The notes under the pieces are model-generated. The model was given only the letters and a program-made list of their open reading frames with translations. It was not told the DNA's origin and did no database searches. From CAVTJX01 sp963735175 (GTDB lineage Bacteria > Electryoneota > RPQS01), in NCBI GenBank assembly GCA_963735175.1, contig CAVTJX010000008.1, positions 62,001 to 126,000 of the forward strand: a stretch of DNA of 64,000 bases, in the 5' to 3' direction. The translations under genes and the position numbers were made by a program. Shown here one piece after another: positions 62,970-64,000 of this stretch (positions are counted from its first letter, which is position 1; each line of letters opens with the position of its first letter).

Positions 62970-64000
62970 ATGAGTACAACTTTCGACGTTCAACTGTTTT
63001 GGGTCGCTTTCTGGTGCTACCTGCTCGGTTGGTTCGCCTTCGCCGTCTGGCTGGGGCTGCGCAAGCCGATCCTCACCAAACTTGGCACCGCGCTGTATGC
63101 GCTCGGCTTCGTTCCCCAGACCATCGCCTTCGGCGTGCGCTGGGCGAACAGCGGACATTTCCCGATGTCCAACATGTACGAGTACCTGGCGGTGATGAGT
63201 TGGATGGCCGTGGCGAGCTTCGTCTTTCTGACCTGGCGTTACCGGCACTGGCTGATCAGCGCGCTGATTTCGCCCGGTCGTGGTGATGCTGATGGTGGCG
63301 GCTTCGCTGCTGCCCAAAGAGCCTTCGATGCAGCTCATGCCGGCGCTGCAAAGCTACTGGCTGATGATCCACGTCAGTCTGGCGTCCATCGGCGCCGGGC
63401 GCGTTCGCCGTGGCCGCGGCGGTGTCGATGATCTTCCTGTTGACGGCCAAGAAACGCCGAGGACGCGAAGGCCAGTTTCAAACCCTCGCTGCGCGCCCCG
63501 CTGATCGCCCTGGTCGTCATTCCCGTCGTGCTCGCGCTGATCGCGGGCGGCACGGAACTCTTTGGCCGCTATTCGCACCCCGTCGTCTTCGGCGCGCCCT
63601 CGCAAGGTCTGGGGCAGCGCGCTCATCATGCTCGGCATTTATCTGCTGGTGGCGGGCTTCGTCTGGGCGCGGCTGGAAGAGAAAGCCACCGCCGCCGAGC
63701 GCCGTTACTGGGCCGGCATGGGCTTTCATCGGCCTCTTCGCCGGCGCGCTGCTCGCCGGGCTGCTGGTCAAATTCGGCCAGTTGACGATCACCGAACAGA
63801 GCCCGCTGCGGATCTTCGAATTCTTCGGCGCGACCTTCATCTTTCGGCGTGATCGCGCTGTTCGTGATGCACGCGGCGATGGGTTTCGGCCAGCTTCCCT
63901 GGCGCGTCAAGCTCGAAGGCAAGCTGCTCGACGAAATCAACTACCGCGCCGTCACCCTCGGCTATCCCTTATATACGCTGGGCGCGCTCTTCGCCGGCGC
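62970..64000 (+). CDS. CcsA/ResC-type cytochrome c assembly protein (several frameshifts, incomplete)
   Basis: CcsA/CcsB proteins handle and attach haem to apocytochromes outside the membrane. The N-terminal part KLGTALYALGFVPQTIAFGVRWANSGHFPMSNMYEYLAVMSWM and SLLPKEPSMQLMPALQSYWLMIHVSLASIGAGAF are family signatures. The end LLDEINYRAVTLGYPLYTLGALFAG is the characteristic last block and runs into the window edge. Between them is an unusual stretch of about 130 residues with three or more extra helices. At least five +1 shifts (near 63283, 63400, 63452, 63612, 63732, 63843) interrupt the frame. It logically serves the two cytochrome genes upstream. Confidence 0.85.

Noticed and set aside
1..64000. 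tRNA or rRNA genes
   Set aside because: No T-loop/acceptor pairings or rRNA landmarks were seen; the few TTCGAA-type matches fall in palindromic repeats or coding regions.

Overview
The window is GC-rich bacterial chromosomal DNA carrying the replication-origin neighbourhood of an uncultivated-looking, didermic bacterium. The gene order dnaN-dnaA (minus strand), then divergent rpmH-rnpA-yidD-yidC and further on mnmE, mnmG, rsmG (plus strand), is the classical oriC layout. Two mirror-image parS-like 16-mers lie beside and inside rsmG. Two secreted proteins end in a YPNPFNP-type sorting domain, and there are SurA-like chaperones, a DUF3078-type barrel, DUF4159/DUF4175 proteins, a so-called 'asparagine synthetase B' of the Bacteroidetes type and multiheme cytochromes. 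Together these point to the FCB superphylum or a nearby candidate phylum; this is inference from gene content, and no rRNA gene is present to test it.

Layout. 1-0.9 kb: AT-richer accessory pair with a dCTP-deaminase-like protein. 1.1-8 kb: dnaN, dnaA, candidate origin, STAS protein, rpmH-rnpA-yidD-yidC. 8.1-9.1 kb: an IS5-family element inserted at the CTAG end of a small double-hairpin repeat. 9.3-13.1 kb: methyltransferase and two secreted sorting-domain proteins. 13.2-23 kb: VIT1-like transporter, molbindin, mnmE, DinB-like, TfoX-like, GNAT, an AT-rich TPR membrane protein, mnmG, rsmG, murQ. 23-27.3 kb: unknown genes, SRPBCC protein, TauE/DUF1634/DUF5698 membrane proteins. 27.6-37.2 kb: mfd, DinB, a GT39-like protein and three consecutive parvulin-type chaperones. 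37.5-50.7 kb: paired lipoproteins, DUF4159, DUF4175, PAP2, a repeat-rich periplasmic protein, a DtxR-like regulator, mscL and a barrel protein. 50.9-56 kb: EreA/ChaN-like protein, GT39 and a degenerate GT39 paralogue, transsulfuration enzyme. 56.4-59.2 kb: DUF4365-like nuclease candidate, a 70-bp tandem hairpin array, a RAYT transposase and an AhpD-like protein. 59.7-64 kb: beta-barrel protein, 12-heme and 9-heme cytochromes and a CcsA-type cytochrome assembly protein, forming a plausible electron-export module.

Two features colour the whole window. First, about 30 conserved genes or gene parts are broken by single-base frameshifts, nearly all +1 insertions that lengthen a short base run. I read these as sequence errors and annotate the genes as single CDSs. 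Second, the intergenic DNA is full of short palindromic elements of several families. One family (flanks GACGG and CACGGCG around a variable stem with loop TGGA) shows compensatory stem changes and clusters around a RAYT gene, so it is the best candidate for an active or recently active REP system. No tRNA, rRNA or CRISPR array was found.
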